42,184 bases of DNA from the NCBI GenBank assembly GCA_041671765.1, contig JBAZAX010000012.1:1-42184 (forward strand), given 5' to 3'. Each line of letters opens with the position of its first letter. The first letter of the stretch is position 1. The notes under the pieces are model-generated. The model saw only the letters and a list, made by a program, of their open reading frames with translations, did not search any database and had not been told where the DNA came from. Below, in pieces: positions 32,620 to 40,802 of this stretch. The position numbers and the translations under genes were made by a program. This stretch comes from JBAZAX01 sp041671765 (GTDB lineage Bacteria > Babelota > Babeliae > Babelales > RVW-14).

Positions 32620-33402
32620 ATGAACAAGTTATCTAATTTTAAAACAAAAATTTTTGTTTGCGAGTTAATTTTTATTTCAGTTTTGGCTGTTACGGGTTTA
32701 ATTGTATTTGCTGTTGGACCTGATAAAGCAGTTGTTTTACAGCCAACGCAGTCTTCGACAGTTGTTGAACCGTCAGATAAAGATGTTGCAGGCGTTGTTC
32801 CGGTTGTTGTCTTAGATGATGGTAAAACGTCCAAAGTTGTTTCATTAAATGATTTTTTAAAATTAGTTAAGAAATCAAAAGTTGATGCGGTTGTTCCTGC
32901 TGCTCAAGCTGGAAGCATGACCGACATTGTTCGGTTGCAACATGATATTACTGCAGGGAACGCTCAAATTAAGCTTCTTGAAAAAATTGCAGAGAAGATG
33001 GACAAGAAAGATGAGAAAAAGTCACAAGATTCTTGGTGGCTAGAAGGTTGGAAAGAAGGGTTAAAATTCCCAAAAGAGAAGATAAGATCAGCAGGTGTGT
33101 TTTTGGTTAAGGCACTCGTTGGAGGTTCTATTTGCGGTCTTATGTGTGTTGGGGGCATTTGGCTTGGGTATAGATTTATAGTGTTGCCTACTTATTGTGG
33201 AACCGGGATGTCAAGTATCCCTTGGTTTATTTCGTACCTTCCTTTTTTGGGTAGATTTATTCATCCTTCATTATATAACGTTTGTGATAGTTATTATGGA
33301 AATCCAACGTCTGGGTTACCTACTCCATTAAATTCGCCTGATTGCAATTGTGAGGCTAACTTTCTTTCAGCACAATGTGTTGGTGAATGTTTTCCAAGTT
33401 AA
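32620..33402 (+). CDS. Exported membrane protein, paralogue of the 29647 gene
   Basis: A 260-residue protein. The N-terminal signal/anchor (VCELIFISVLAVTGLIVFA) is followed by Val-rich sequence, then LDDGKTSKVVSLNDFLKLVK, matching SDGKESKAVSIEEFFKVALK of the 29647 product. A Lys-rich helical region (KLLEKIAEKMDKKDEKKSQ) leads to one membrane segment (LVGGSICGLMCVGGIWLGY) and a C-terminal Cys-rich tail with LPTYCGTG and DCNCEANFLSAQC. The shared DGK-x-SK-x-VS...F motif, membrane segment and [IL]P[AT]YC imply gene duplication. Followed by a terminator. Confidence 0.65.
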   Translation: MNKLSNFKTKIFVCELIFISVLAVTGLIVFAVGPDKAVVLQPTQSSTVVEPSDKDVAGVVPVVVLDDGKTSKVVSLNDFLKLVKKSKVDAVVPAAQAGSMTDIVRLQHDITAGNAQIKLLEKIAEKMDKKDEKKSQDSWWLEGWKEGLKFPKEKIRSAGVFLVKALVGGSICGLMCVGGIWLGYRFIVLPTYCGTGMSSIPWFISYLPFLGRFIHPSLYNVCDSYYGNPTSGLPTPLNSPDCNCEANFLSAQCVGECFPS

Positions 33403-33428
33403 TTGTTGTACTGAATATTAAGAAAATT

Positions 33429-33459
33429 AAGCCCCTGGCGGATAGTCGGGGGCTTTTCT
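33429..33459 (+). terminator. Intrinsic terminator
   Basis: AAGCCCC (33429-33435) pairs with GGGGCTT (33449-33455), followed by a short T-rich tail. It separates the exported-protein cluster from the amidase gene. Confidence 0.8.
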
Positions 33460-33469
33460 TCTACCAAAT

Positions 33470-33498
33470 TTGTAAAGAAACTTATTTTAGGCTAGAAT
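33470..33498 (+). promoter_or_regulatory. Promoter giving a possibly leaderless amidase mRNA
   Basis: TTGTAA (33470-33475), 17-base spacer, TAGAAT (33493-33498). The ATG at 33505 is only 6 bases after the -10, about where transcription should begin, and no Shine-Dalgarno sequence precedes it. Confidence 0.5.
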
Positions 33499-33504
33499 AA
33501 CCAC

Positions 33505-34206
33505 ATGAAGATATTTAAATCAGTTTTAATTAAACAAATTTTAATAACCCCTATTTTAACGGGGTTATTTGTATTTAATACATACGCCAATGCTCCTTTT
33601 CTTGATCCTTCTCTCAAGGGCGAAAAGAAGGTTATAATGATCAATCCAGCCGGGCATGCAGGAGATCCGGGGCGTAGCCTAAGTGGTTTTGAGCGTGCAG
33701 CGACGTTCAGGTTTGCCCAGGAACTTCAAAGTGCTTTTGAACGTGGTTATGACTTCAGGATTGTTTTAACGCGTGTCCCGGGTGAAAAGATCGTTGATTT
33801 TCAGAATGCCTCATTTGCCAATCGCTTAAATGTAGATTTGTTTATAAGCGTGCATCTTTTTAAATTAGATTCAATTAGGCCAAAGGTTTATGTATACCAG
33901 CATGTGACGGACCCGGTCGGAGATTTCGCGAACAGAAGCTTTCCAGCGCTTAAAATGGTACCGGTTTTGCAGTCGCATCAAGTGAGTATATTTAAAACGA
34001 AAAATATTGGTCAACGTCTGGCCGATACATTTTCAAACTCAGATAACCAAAGATTGTTTGATTTTGGCGGTTTCTATGGAATTCCTCTCAAGCCACTGTG
34101 CGGGGTTGTAGCTCCAGCTATTTTGATTGAGGTTGGGGTTAATCAAGATGATGATTGGCATGTTGTTTTAGATGCCATTGTGCAAGGAATTGGTGGAGCA
34201 GTTTGA
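33505..34206 (+). CDS. N-acetylmuramoyl-L-alanine amidase (amidase_3)
   Basis: Cleaves the amide between MurNAc and the stem peptide in peptidoglycan. 233 residues with a signal peptide (LITPILTGLFVFNTYANA). Zinc ligands and catalytic glutamate of the AmiC/CwlV fold are in place: H51 (INPAGHAGD), E63 (SGFERA), H117 (LFISVHLF) and E209 (ILIEVG). The protein is short and has no extra cell-wall-binding domain. The first motif, NPAGHAGD, departs from the common DPGHGGxD, so the family call rests on the spaced ligands. Its presence implies at least some peptidoglycan. Confidence 0.82.
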   Translation: MKIFKSVLIKQILITPILTGLFVFNTYANAPFLDPSLKGEKKVIMINPAGHAGDPGRSLSGFERAATFRFAQELQSAFERGYDFRIVLTRVPGEKIVDFQNASFANRLNVDLFISVHLFKLDSIRPKVYVYQHVTDPVGDFANRSFPALKMVPVLQSHQVSIFKTKNIGQRLADTFSNSDNQRLFDFGGFYGIPLKPLCGVVAPAILIEVGVNQDDDWHVVLDAIVQGIGGAV

Positions 34207-34239
34207 GGTAAATAAGATGCCAAATATGGAATATTATTA

Positions 34240-34335
34240 ATCCATGCCTTCGCACAAGGCTTCCGACTTCGCCAAGGCTTCGACGGACAGTTCGGCGGAC
34301 ACGGCAGGATCGAAAACGGTGGGGCCGGGCTTGAC
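34240..34335. repeat. GC-rich palindromic repeat before yidC
   Basis: CCTTCGCACAAGGCTTCC, ACTTCGCCAAGGCTTCGACGG and ACAGTTCGGCGGACACGG lie in tandem. The CTTCGCCAAGGCTTCGACGGAC part matches, on the opposite strand, unit C of the mnmA insertion (502-531). Frames on the minus strand across it (about 34139-34339) are translations of the repeat and not genes. Confidence 0.75.
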
Positions 34336-34423
34336 ACAAAAAGCTAGCTTGATGCGCTATTCTCTGTTAAAATCTAGTTTTCTCGTTAAAAAAGTATGTT
34401 TATATTTGAGGTAAGGACAAGTT

Positions 34424-36049
34424 ATGATAGATAAAAAATTCTTTCTAGCGTTATCGCTTTCATTGTTAACCGTTTTGGGGTTACAGTATTTTTTTAGTGG
34501 CAAAGGTGAACAGAAGCCTGAATCTGTAGAAAAAGTTCAGCAACCTGTTCCAGGCCAACCAATAAAGGTAGCAGCAACCCAGGAGCTTTTTCGTCCATTG
34601 AATATGGATGTTAAGTTTGAAGAATCGCGAGATGAGTCACCTGAGATTCTTACCGATGTACAAACTCCAAAGTACAAAGCAGTATTTTCAAATTATGGTG
34701 CGGTTTTGACATCATTTGAATTTAGTGACCATAAAGGTAAAGATGGCTCTCCGTTAAAAACTATTTCAAGCGATTCTAGTAAGTGTTGTGGTAACGATGT
34801 TGCAGTAGATAATCGTGCAAATAGTTGTTTCTTGTTAGCGCTTGAAGAAAACACTCCATTCAAATATCAATTTTTGCATAAACAAGATAAAACAATTGAT
34901 CAACATAATGTTGTGGAAGTTGCATATCAAACAGAAACAGAATTTTGGACCATTCAGAAGATTTACTCACTTTATCAAGATAGCTACAAAGTTGATTTGA
35001 CGGTTAAATTTGAACCACGTAATGCGGATGCTGTCAAGCCTCTACGGGCACGAATTTTAGTTAGTTCGCCTTGTGTTAGTGAAATTGAGCCTGATCCTGT
35101 AAATGTATTTGTGTTTAATGAATCAAAAGAGGCGGTCAATAAGATAGACCTAACCGCAACTCAAGATTTGGCTTGGCATTGGGTTACTCCCAATGTTATG
35201 TTTGGTGCCGAAGATAAGTACTTCGCGCATTCAATGGTCAATGACGCTGCTAAATTTGTTCAACGTGCATATGTTAAAAAAATTGATACAAAAACAGTTG
35301 CCGCTGTGTTCGAGGGGCCGGAGTTGACTGAAGCCAAGAGTTTTAATCTATCTTTTTATATGGGGCCAAAGGTTCTCGAATCCATGTCTGCGGTTGATAA
35401 TCGTTTAGTTGATTTATTAGCTTTTGGGTGGCTTTCTTGGATATGTAAGCTTTTATTGAAATTATTGTTCTGGTTGTTTGGATTGATCGGAAATTATGGT
35501 TGGGCAATTGTTGTTATGACTATTTTAATTCGTCTTCCATTTATTCCGCTTTCAATTTTTAGTAGAAAAAAGATGGAAGATTACCAACGCTTTCAACCAA
35601 CAATTCAGCGCATTCGTCAAAAGTATAAACATGACTTGAAGATGCAAAATCAAGAATTGATGAAGTTTCATGTAGATCATAATTTATCTACAGCAACCCC
35701 ATTACTTGGTTGCTTGCCGTTGTTAATACAGATGCCTATTTTATTTGCTTTATATCGTGTTTTGGGAAATTATCTTGATCTTTATCAGGCTCCATTTTTT
35801 GGATGGATTATCGATCTTTCCGCTAAAGATCCATATTATGTAATCCCTGTATTAATGGGGCTTACAATGCTCTGGCAGCAGGCGATGACTCCATCAAGTG
35901 ATGAAAAACAAAAAGTGATGATGTATTTTGTTTCAATTGTAATGACAGTTCTTTTTGCAAACTTTCCAGTTGGATTGGTTTTGTATTGGACCATGAATAA
36001 CGTTATTACATTAATGGAAGATTATTTCAGAAAATATGTTTTGAGATAA
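34424..36049 (+). CDS. yidC: Membrane protein insertase YidC
   Basis: Inserts and folds inner-membrane proteins. 541 residues, Gram-negative type: an N-terminal membrane segment (residues ~6-24), a large periplasmic domain (about 60-320, FGAEDKYFAHSMV near its end) and the conserved Oxa1 core with five segments. Core motifs are NYGWAIVVMTILIRLPFIPL, the cytoplasmic hairpin KKMEDYQRFQPTIQRIRQKY, and CLPLLIQMPILFALYRVL. The translocation-groove arginine is in LIRLP. AAGGA precedes the start. recR begins 18 bases after the stop; the pair is probably co-transcribed. Confidence 0.96.
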   Translation: MIDKKFFLALSLSLLTVLGLQYFFSGKGEQKPESVEKVQQPVPGQPIKVAATQELFRPLNMDVKFEESRDESPEILTDVQTPKYKAVFSNYGAVLTSFEFSDHKGKDGSPLKTISSDSSKCCGNDVAVDNRANSCFLLALEENTPFKYQFLHKQDKTIDQHNVVEVAYQTETEFWTIQKIYSLYQDSYKVDLTVKFEPRNADAVKPLRARILVSSPCVSEIEPDPVNVFVFNESKEAVNKIDLTATQDLAWHWVTPNVMFGAEDKYFAHSMVNDAAKFVQRAYVKKIDTKTVAAVFEGPELTEAKSFNLSFYMGPKVLESMSAVDNRLVDLLAFGWLSWICKLLLKLLFWLFGLIGNYGWAIVVMTILIRLPFIPLSIFSRKKMEDYQRFQPTIQRIRQKYKHDLKMQNQELMKFHVDHNLSTATPLLGCLPLLIQMPILFALYRVLGNYLDLYQAPFFGWIIDLSAKDPYYVIPVLMGLTMLWQQAMTPSSDEKQKVMMYFVSIVMTVLFANFPVGLVLYWTMNNVITLMEDYFRKYVLR

Positions 36050-36067
36050 TAAAATTAGGTTTTTTCC

Positions 36068-36682
36068 ATGTTTGCAGATTTACCGACTTTTCAAAGACTT
36101 ATTCGTCAGTTACAGCGAGTGCCATTTTTGGCCTCAAAAAATGTTTACAGGGTGGCGGTTTATTTTTTGATGAGTGACAAAAAAAATATTGAGCAGTTCT
36201 GTCAGACGTTGATTGACGTAAAGGCATCGATTAAATTTTGCAAAGAATGTTTTAATATGTCCGAAACAGCACAAGATAATGATGCGCTTTGCTCGATTTG
36301 TTCATCGGCAAAGCGCAATAAACAAGTTATTTGTGTTGTGGAGACCTTGCATGATTTATTTGCTATCGAAAATAGTGGGGGATTTAATGGGGTTTACCAT
36401 GTTTTGGGGGGAGCGCTTTGTCCTTTGGAAGGCGTTGGTCCGGATAATTTGACAGTTGATTCATTGGTTAAGCGGTTGAGATCTAATAAAGTTGATGAAC
36501 TGATTTTTGCAACTAACCCAACTCCTGAGGGTGAAGCTACTGCAAGTTATATTTTTTCTAAAATAAAAGATTTATCGCTTCCTATATCACGGTTGGCAAG
36601 TGGTGTTCCAATCGGATCAAATCTTGAATATATGGATCGAGTAACAATCTCTAAGGCTTTGACCTGCAGAAGGCCATTTTGA
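36068..36682 (+). CDS. recR: Recombination mediator protein RecR
   Basis: Works with RecF and RecO to load RecA at gaps. 204 residues, the normal length. An N-terminal helix-hairpin-helix region (FQRLIRQLQRVPFLASKN) is followed by a zinc finger (CKECF...CSIC), a Toprim domain (VICVVETLHDLFAIENSGGF, then EGVGPDN) and the C-terminal Walker-B-like segment FATNPTPEGEATASYI with LASGVPIGSNLEYMD. All key positions are present. It is inserted among envelope genes (yidC before, lptD after). Confidence 0.95.
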   Translation: MFADLPTFQRLIRQLQRVPFLASKNVYRVAVYFLMSDKKNIEQFCQTLIDVKASIKFCKECFNMSETAQDNDALCSICSSAKRNKQVICVVETLHDLFAIENSGGFNGVYHVLGGALCPLEGVGPDNLTVDSLVKRLRSNKVDELIFATNPTPEGEATASYIFSKIKDLSLPISRLASGVPIGSNLEYMDRVTISKALTCRRPF

Positions 36683-36729
36683 TTTTGAATCGTGTGAGAT
36701 TTAGGATTTAATTTTTAGGGGACAGCCGC

Positions 36730-39141
36730 ATGATTCTATACAATTTTCTTATCCCATTTAAAAGTTTTTTGCGACGAATTATTTTGCCGATTGTTCTTAC
36801 ATGTTCCTTTTTTAATTTAAATGCTTCAATAAAATCTTCTACTGCCGGTAAGTTTTTACGTATAAATAGTTTAAAACAGACCGTTATTGATGAAAATATA
36901 ATAATTTTTGAGGGTGCCGTTGATGCAATTATAGATCAAAAACTCCACTTATCTGCAGATAGGGTAGAGGTCGACCGAGGAGCTCAAACGCTTATTGCAA
37001 AGATGTCTGATTGTGGTCCTGTAAAAATTGAAAATAATGATTTTGTAATTTTAACCGATTACATTTTTTTGAATCTTGAAAATAAAACAGGGTATGCTGA
37101 AAATATAAAAATTCATATGGATGAAGGGTATATCTCTGCAAAAAAAGCACAAAAACTTAATGATTTTAACTGGAGAATGGAAGATATTCTATTTTCGGCT
37201 TGCGATCAGGACGATTTACATTGGTATTTTAGTGCAACAAAGGCTGTTGTGCATGGAAATTATTTTATCGATGCATCGAATATTATTTTAAAAACAGGTG
37301 GAATTCCAGTTTTCTACATGCCAAGAATAGCCTTACCAATTCAAGGGCATTCAAAATCCGGTTTTTTAATTCCAAAATTTTCATTTGATTATGAGTTTGG
37401 TTTTGGTATGAAAATTGAGTATTACAAATATATTAATCAACACTGTGATACTACATTCGGGTTAGATTTTAAAACACAGCGTGGCGCTGTGTTTTCAGAT
37501 GAATTTAGATGGGCGAGATCTCCTGATTCATTTACAGACGCTTGTGGTCAGTATGCAATAGTTAATGATTCATATGCTTTACAGAACAAAAATATTGTTC
37601 AAAAAACAGAACATAGGTATTGGATTCATGGTAAGGATTTTACATACCTTACTCATCTTGGGGGTTTTGATTTTAGGAGCCTTATTCGAGCTGATTTTGG
37701 AACGGATAAGCAAATTGGATACTATTTTTCCAATAATATTGAATCTGTAGATGATACATTCTTTAATTCGATTATTTTTAGGGGACATTCAGATAAGCAC
37801 TTATTTGAATTTAAAGGAGATAAGGAGCGTACGATACGAAAGCAATTTATAGATCTTAACAGCGAAGAGCTTTCTTTTGCGGAAAAATTTGCGAATGATA
37901 ATAAAGAGAAAATTGTCGATTTCGATGGTGATTTGGTTACAAAAAAAGAGATTGAAGACAGATTTAAAACATTAAAACTACCACATTTTGAGTGGAATCC
38001 TTCATGTTGGAGTTTTAATAATTTACTATTTTATCGACATGATCTGTTCTTTGATCAAATTTTTTATAGGCAAGTAGAGATAGAACGTATTTTTGTTAAT
38101 TCAAGAATGATTAAAGAATCATCCTTAATTCCGCTTGAAAAACACGATGTGTTTAGAGCCGGTTATAAGGGAAATATTCATTCATCTTTTAATTTTAAAA
38201 ATAGCAAAATTAGGCTTTTTGCTGAACCCGAGGTTCAGTTTAGAAGTAATACTTTATCAAACGACATTCACACAAAAAATGTGATAGAGGATCATTTATT
38301 GGGTAATGGAGCATATCGAATTTACTCAAAATATGGAGCTGAAATTGCATTGCCTGATGCTACTATTTACAGTAATGATTTTAGTTGCTCTAATTTTATG
38401 CAACCAACAATTAAGTGGACATTCTTGCCCAAATTTTATCAAAACAACTGGTATTATATGGACTTATGGGACCGAGCATATCCAATAAATGAGTTGGCCG
38501 GAAACCTTTCAAATAATTGGAATTGGAAAAATTGGAATATCGATTTAGATATTGAACAGGGATATGATTTTTATAGCCAATCCGATATTTTTTATCTGCG
38601 TCGTGGAGTACGGCAACGTCATATCTTGCCTTTTAAATACGATTTTAGTATTGGTTATAATATTTTAAAACTTTCTCTGGATCAAGAGGTTGAGTGGGGG
38701 CGGTTGCGGTTGTTGCAGTCACAAATCAGTGCAGGTATTTTTAAAGATAAGTTAAATCTTTCGGTTGGATATTTTTATCAACATCCTTTATTGCAACAGT
38801 CTCGTGAGCTTTTATCAAATGTTCCGCATTTTGTTTTTGTGAATATTGCAATTCCTATCAGTAAAGAGGTAGTACTTTGTTATGATGGCCAATTTTATGA
38901 TGAACAAGGCTTTCATTTTGCTGATTTACGGGGATTAAAGCCTCTATTGCATAGAGTAAGAATGGAGATAAACGGACACTGTTGGGGTTTTTATCTTGGA
39001 TTTGAGGCAAAGAAGTATCGTGATTGTGGTAATAGCAAGGCAGAACATACGGTGGTTTTTTCTTTAAGATTAGATTCGCTAGGATCATTTGCCAAAAAAT
39101 TTAGGCGCCAGCCTATAATTCACAGGATAGATGAAGAGTAA
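36730..39141 (+). CDS. lptD: LPS-assembly outer-membrane protein LptD (OstA)
   Basis: Delivers lipopolysaccharide to the outer leaflet of the outer membrane. 803 residues. The signal peptide covers about residues 14-33 (RRIILPIVLTCSFFNLNA). An OstA-type jellyroll domain (about 45-150) contains LSADRVEVDRGAQTL and MDEGYISAKKAQKL. The LptD hallmark follows, IPVFYMPRIALPIQ-GHSKSGFLIP, leading into a long beta-barrel (from about residue 230) with alternating aromatic/hydrophobic strands. Usual conserved cysteine pairs are not obvious. This is the best evidence in the window for an LPS-bearing outer membrane. AGGGGA lies before the start; pepP follows after 11 bases. Confidence 0.9.
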   Translation: MILYNFLIPFKSFLRRIILPIVLTCSFFNLNASIKSSTAGKFLRINSLKQTVIDENIIIFEGAVDAIIDQKLHLSADRVEVDRGAQTLIAKMSDCGPVKIENNDFVILTDYIFLNLENKTGYAENIKIHMDEGYISAKKAQKLNDFNWRMEDILFSACDQDDLHWYFSATKAVVHGNYFIDASNIILKTGGIPVFYMPRIALPIQGHSKSGFLIPKFSFDYEFGFGMKIEYYKYINQHCDTTFGLDFKTQRGAVFSDEFRWARSPDSFTDACGQYAIVNDSYALQNKNIVQKTEHRYWIHGKDFTYLTHLGGFDFRSLIRADFGTDKQIGYYFSNNIESVDDTFFNSIIFRGHSDKHLFEFKGDKERTIRKQFIDLNSEELSFAEKFANDNKEKIVDFDGDLVTKKEIEDRFKTLKLPHFEWNPSCWSFNNLLFYRHDLFFDQIFYRQVEIERIFVNSRMIKESSLIPLEKHDVFRAGYKGNIHSSFNFKNSKIRLFAEPEVQFRSNTLSNDIHTKNVIEDHLLGNGAYRIYSKYGAEIALPDATIYSNDFSCSNFMQPTIKWTFLPKFYQNNWYYMDLWDRAYPINELAGNLSNNWNWKNWNIDLDIEQGYDFYSQSDIFYLRRGVRQRHILPFKYDFSIGYNILKLSLDQEVEWGRLRLLQSQISAGIFKDKLNLSVGYFYQHPLLQQSRELLSNVPHFVFVNIAIPISKEVVLCYDGQFYDEQGFHFADLRGLKPLLHRVRMEINGHCWGFYLGFEAKKYRDCGNSKAEHTVVFSLRLDSLGSFAKKFRRQPIIHRIDEE

Positions 39142-39152
39142 TTGGAGAAGAG

Positions 39153-40442
39153 ATGTTTTATACCCAGGAAAAAAATTTAAATCGATTCAAGGCTCGACGA
39201 ACAAAAGTTATAGAGCAAATCAAATTATTGAATCCAAAGGTTGAGTCCGGAGTCTTGTTGTTAATTGCCGATTTTGAATCAGCTCGACACGCATTTAAGC
39301 AAGAATCGTCATTTTATTATCTTACAGGTGTCACAGAGCCTGCGGTTGTTATGTGTTGCTATTTTGATGGAGCTGATATTCTTTATATGCCGTTTTACGG
39401 ACAAAACCGTGATCAATGGGTCAAAACAGATATTTGTCTAAAAACTAAAGTGTCGGACATTGCAGTCGATCAGATCAAATATCTTGGCTCAGAAGTCAGG
39501 GGATATTCGAGTGCGCCATTTTTTACGCCTGAGCGTTACAGCGAAGTTATTGCCGATATAAAGAAAAATATTGGAGACTGTGGGGTTATTTACACGTTAA
39601 TGGATTCTACAAGCTCAAGATATTTCACTCAGATGCAGCTTATTGCTCGCTTTCAAGATTGGCTATATGACCAAAAAATTACGATTGCAGATGTGTCTGG
39701 TATTGTTCACAAGTTTAGAAGAACTAAAGAAAATCATGAAATAAATTTGATTTACAAAGCTGCGCAGATTACATCGCTTGCCATTCAAGCTGCTGCAAAA
39801 AATATTGAGTCCGGCAAGTATGAGTATCAGATTCAGGCATTTATTGAATATGTTTTTAAAGAGAGTGTAAATGCGGATGCTGCGTTTGCAAGCATTGTTG
39901 CAACAGGTAAAAATACAACAATTTTGCATTGTAACGATCGTAACACAAAATTGCATGCAGATGATTTGGTGGTAGTGGACATTGGGGCCGAATATGGATT
40001 TTACTCATCAGATTTGACCAGAACATTTCCCGTTGCCGGTAAATTTTCTGTGCGACAAAAAGAAGTTTATGATATTGTACTGCAAACTCAAAAACATATT
40101 GAGTCGCTCGCAGTGCCTGGCATGTATCTAAATAATGCAAATGATCCAAAGCGGTCATTGCACCACCAAGCCGTTAATTTTTTAGATAAACATGGATATT
40201 CTAAGTATTTTGTTCATGGGATTGGGCATTTTCTTGGTCTTGACGTTCATGATGTCGGAAGCAACGATCTTCCACTTCAACCGGGTGATGTATTTACCAT
40301 TGAGCCCGGACTTTATATTCCTGAAGAAAACATTGGAATTAGAATTGAAGATGATTATGCAATGGCTGAAGACGGGGTTGTCTGTCTGAGCGCAGATTTA
40401 CCAAAATCTGCTGATGATATTGAAAATATGATGTCCAAATAA
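39153..40442 (+). CDS. pepP: Xaa-Pro aminopeptidase (M24)
   Basis: Removes N-terminal residues that precede proline. 429 residues with an AMP_N N-terminal domain (FKARRTKVIEQI, SSFYYLTGVTEPAVVM) and a pita-bread M24 domain. Metal ligands are visible: Asp in VVVDIGAEYGFY, Asp in SSDLTRTFP, His in VHGIGHFLGLDVHD, Glu in FTIEPGLYI, Glu in GIRIEDDYA. GGAG stands just before the start. It closes the yidC-recR-lptD-pepP run and is followed by a palindromic repeat. Confidence 0.94.
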   Translation: MFYTQEKNLNRFKARRTKVIEQIKLLNPKVESGVLLLIADFESARHAFKQESSFYYLTGVTEPAVVMCCYFDGADILYMPFYGQNRDQWVKTDICLKTKVSDIAVDQIKYLGSEVRGYSSAPFFTPERYSEVIADIKKNIGDCGVIYTLMDSTSSRYFTQMQLIARFQDWLYDQKITIADVSGIVHKFRRTKENHEINLIYKAAQITSLAIQAAAKNIESGKYEYQIQAFIEYVFKESVNADAAFASIVATGKNTTILHCNDRNTKLHADDLVVVDIGAEYGFYSSDLTRTFPVAGKFSVRQKEVYDIVLQTQKHIESLAVPGMYLNNANDPKRSLHHQAVNFLDKHGYSKYFVHGIGHFLGLDVHDVGSNDLPLQPGDVFTIEPGLYIPEENIGIRIEDDYAMAEDGVVCLSADLPKSADDIENMMSK

Positions 40443-40680
40443 TTCTACGAATCTCGATTAGGAACCCGACATTTTTTAGTGCTAGAATACAGCAATAGCT
40501 CATATATTCGCCCCAGGTGGTGACAATTCGGTAGGTTTCAAAACAGGTTGAGCACCCTGGGGCTACCCAGCCGTCGCCAAGGCTATGGCGGGCAGGCCGC
40601 AATGTCGCAATCCCAGAGGGATAGATGAACAATGGGAATTCACAATATTTATAAATTTAAATTGATATTTTCTGCTCTTT
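40443..40680. other. Intergenic region with repeat
   Basis: Together with the promoter repeat below this makes about 360 bases without a gene. It contains GCTAGAATAC (40481-40490) and the palindromic repeat at 40507-40625; no coding potential is supported. Confidence 0.6.
40507..40625. repeat. GC-rich palindromic repeat after pepP
   Basis: GCCCCAGGTGGT near 40513 pairs with GCACCCTGGGGC near 40552. A second palindrome CCGTCGCCAAGGCTATGGCGGGC follows. The GCCAAGGCT-style core is shared with the 34240 repeat. Because it lies after pepP it could also stop transcription. Confidence 0.7.
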
Positions 40681-40725
40681 AAAAAACTTATATATTTAAA
40701 TAAAAAATTAGATATAATTTTTGAA
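40681..40725 (+). repeat. AT-rich promoter-containing repeat, copy 1
   Basis: AAAAAACTTATATATTTAAA followed by TAAAAAATTAGATATAATTT, with a TATAAT (40713-40718), is nearly identical to 42136-42180 (TATAAT at 42167-42172). Each copy stands immediately downstream of one gene and upstream of the next position. No good -35 is seen. Confidence 0.85.
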
Positions 40726-40802
40726 CGGTTTCAGAAGAGAACTAATATTATAATTTGGACTTATCAGGGATTGTAAATGGATCAATTATTTAGGAAATCA
40801 TC

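Noticed and set aside
34139..34339. Two overlapping minus-strand frames
   Set aside because: They are readings of the GC-rich palindromic repeat and the end of the amidase gene.
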